In this document: piece by piece, positions 62,689-64,000 of the stretch
How the letters are laid out: every line of letters begins with the position of its first letter
Position numbering within the stretch: position 1 is the first letter of the stretch
Assembly (NCBI RefSeq): GCF_014203665.1
Contig: NZ_JACHJN010000006.1
Coordinates: 62,001 to 126,000 of the forward strand
Direction of reading: 5' to 3'
From: Saccharothrix tamanrassetensis
Lineage (GTDB): Bacteria; Actinomycetota; Actinomycetes; Mycobacteriales; Pseudonocardiaceae
DNA length: 64,000 bases
Notes under the pieces: model-generated
The model's database searches: none
What the model was told of the DNA's origin: nothing
The model's input: only the letters and a program-made list of their open reading frames with translations
Translations under genes and position numbers: made by a program

Positions 62689-64000
62689 ATGCGAAGACTC
62701 CCCGCCCTGCTCGCGGCGTGCGCGCTGCTGGCCGCCGGCTGCTCCGGATCGCCGGCAGCCGCCGACGACACCCTCGTCATCGCCCTGCCCGCCCCGCCGG
62801 AGAGCCTCAACCCGGCGCAGAACGGCTCGGGCGGTCAGGGCATCGTGCACTGGCTGACCTACGAACCGCTGATCCGGGCCAACTCCGACGGCACGTTCAG
62901 CGCGGCGCTCGCGTCGGACTGGAAGTACGTCGGCCCCGGCAACACGTTGTTCGAGATGACCATCCGGCCGGACGTGCGGTTCGCCGACGGCACCCCGGTG
63001 GACCCGGCGGCCGTCGTCGCCACGCTCAAGTACTACCTGTCGAGCCCCGGCTCGATGAAGCCGTTCCTCACCGGCATCAGCGACGTGACCAGCGACGGCC
63101 CGATCGTCCGGGTGCACCTGACCGCGCCCAACCCGATCCTGCCGTACGTGTTCAGCCAACTGGTGAACTGGGGCGACGTGATCAGCCCCGCCGGGCTCGC
63201 GCAGCCCGACCAGTTGGCGTCGAAGACGTTCGGGGCGGGCGCGTACACGCTCGACGCGTCGGCCACCATCGCGGGCGACCACTACACGTTCGTCAAGAAC
63301 ACCAACTACTACCGGCCCGAGGCGCAGCGGTTCGGCAAGGTCGTGGTGCGGGTCGTCCCGGACCCGAACTCGGCCATGCAGGCGCTGACGAGCGGCCAGA
63401 TCGACGTGAACCTGAACGCCACCGCGACGTTGGCCGACCAGGCACGGGCCGGCGGGGCGACGGTGCTGGAGGGCAACCCCGGCGTGCTGGCGCTGTACCT
63501 GGTCGACCGGGCCGGGCAGACCACGCCCGCGTTGGGCGATGTGCGGGTGCGCAAGGCGCTCAACCACGCGGTGGACCGCTCGGCGATCGCCGCCGCGCTG
63601 GGCGCGGGGTACAGCGCGGTCGGCCAGATCGCCGCCGCGGGCACCGACGGGCACGACCCGTCGTTGGACGGCACTCACTCCTACGACCCCGAGGAAGCGC
63701 GGCGACTGCTCGCGTCGGCCGGGTACGGCAACGGGTTCTCGTTCGAGCTGGTGGACCTCGTGACGTTCGGGATGAACACGGCGTCCCAGGCGGTGGCGGC
63801 GCAACTGGCCAAGGTCGGCGTGACGGCGACCATCCACACCGACGGCAACGACCTGAACCGGTACGTCGCCGACCTGTCGTCGCGGAAGTTCTCCGCCACC
63901 ACGTTCCGGCTCAACACACCGCTGTTCGCGAGCGCGTTGTTCAACATCACCGGAGCCGCCTCGCCGCTCAACCCGTTCCAGAGCACGGATCCGGACGTCG
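62689..64000 (+). CDS. Substrate-binding lipoprotein of the Dpp-type transporter (3' end outside window)
   Basis: The frame is open from ATG 62689 to the window edge, 437 codons so far. A lipoprotein signal peptide ends LLAAGCSGS, so the mature protein is anchored outside. The bacterial extracellular solute-binding family 5 pattern is clear: NPAQNGSGGQGIVHWLTYEPL, FEMTIRPDVRFADGTPVD, and DVRVRKALNHAVDRSAIAAAL. It captures peptides or another amphiphilic solute for the permeases. About 80-100 residues are probably missing. Confidence 0.93.
   Translation, partial: MRRLPALLAACALLAAGCSGSPAAADDTLVIALPAPPESLNPAQNGSGGQGIVHWLTYEPLIRANSDGTFSAALASDWKYVGPGNTLFEMTIRPDVRFADGTPVDPAAVVATLKYYLSSPGSMKPFLTGISDVTSDGPIVRVHLTAPNPILPYVFSQLVNWGDVISPAGLAQPDQLASKTFGAGAYTLDASATIAGDHYTFVKNTNYYRPEAQRFGKVVVRVVPDPNSAMQALTSGQIDVNLNATATLADQARAGGATVLEGNPGVLALYLVDRAGQTTPALGDVRVRKALNHAVDRSAIAAALGAGYSAVGQIAAAGTDGHDPSLDGTHSYDPEEARRLLASAGYGNGFSFELVDLVTFGMNTASQAVAAQLAKVGVTATIHTDGNDLNRYVADLSSRKFSATTFRLNTPLFASALFNITGAASPLNPFQSTDPDV

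Overview
The window looks like chromosomal DNA of a filamentous actinomycete, most likely Pseudonocardiaceae (Saccharothrix/Actinosynnema/Lentzea type). GC is very high, GTG starts are frequent, and many neighbouring genes overlap by 4 bp (GTGA or ATGA). There are actinobacterial families throughout: a SARP regulator, HisKA_3/NarL two-component pairs, GtrA and an FBP-domain protein. I recognise no rRNA, tRNA, CRISPR array, insertion sequence or replication origin. Family names come from reading motifs in the translations, not from searches.

Region 1 (1-8235) is one end of a DNA phosphorothioation (Dnd) modification/restriction island, lower in GC than the rest. A phosphorothioation-associated methyltransferase runs leftward off the window. 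Divergent from it is a tightly coupled five-gene operon: a protein joining an RNA-polymerase alpha-CTD-like fold, a sigma region-4 helix-turn-helix and winged helices; a PLD-nuclease/helicase restriction protein; a ~60-residue protein; a DndD-type SMC ATPase; and a phosphorothioation-associated protein 4 homologue. The sulfur-transfer genes (dndA, dndC) are not in the window.

Region 2 (8236-19155) is mixed: a gene-poor island edge, a methyltransferase, a degenerate SDR, small and large membrane proteins, an MFS pump with a divergent LysR regulator, and a TetR regulator divergent from an FBP (EF-G-binding) protein.

Region 3 (19156-39058) is an aromatic (type II) polyketide gene cluster whose content fits the pentangular-polyphenol type. 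It has a TcmI-like cyclase, a cupin, KS-alpha, chain-length factor, ACP, a fused aromatase-ketoreductase, two ABM monooxygenases, a SARP, a POT transporter, an FNR/ferredoxin/membrane-protein operon, a two-component system, an asparagine-synthetase-like amide synthetase without its glutaminase cysteine, a DUF1772 protein, an O-methyltransferase and an unusual P450. It ends with a short, divergent second-type Rho factor. That Rho has substitutions at two positions that line the bicyclomycin pocket of E. coli Rho, and its 3' flank is a C-rich, G-poor repeat tract. This Rho is the most intriguing single gene in the window.

Region 4 (39623-53478) holds cell-envelope and signalling genes: GtrA, a peptidoglycan-binding/Rv2525c-like hydrolase preceded by a long leader, an M15-like Tat protein, a beta-lactamase/histidine kinase/response regulator operon, a PP2C phosphatase with an FHA protein, a secreted M4 metalloprotease with three Ig-like repeats and a chitin-binding module, and an ArsR regulator.

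Region 5 (53570-64000) appears to be an uptake and catabolic operon under a GntR regulator: an HpaB-like flavin monooxygenase, cupin, flavin reductase, S15/CocE hydrolase, and a Dpp-type ABC transporter with a permease-ATPase fusion. The substrate-binding lipoprotein runs off the right edge.
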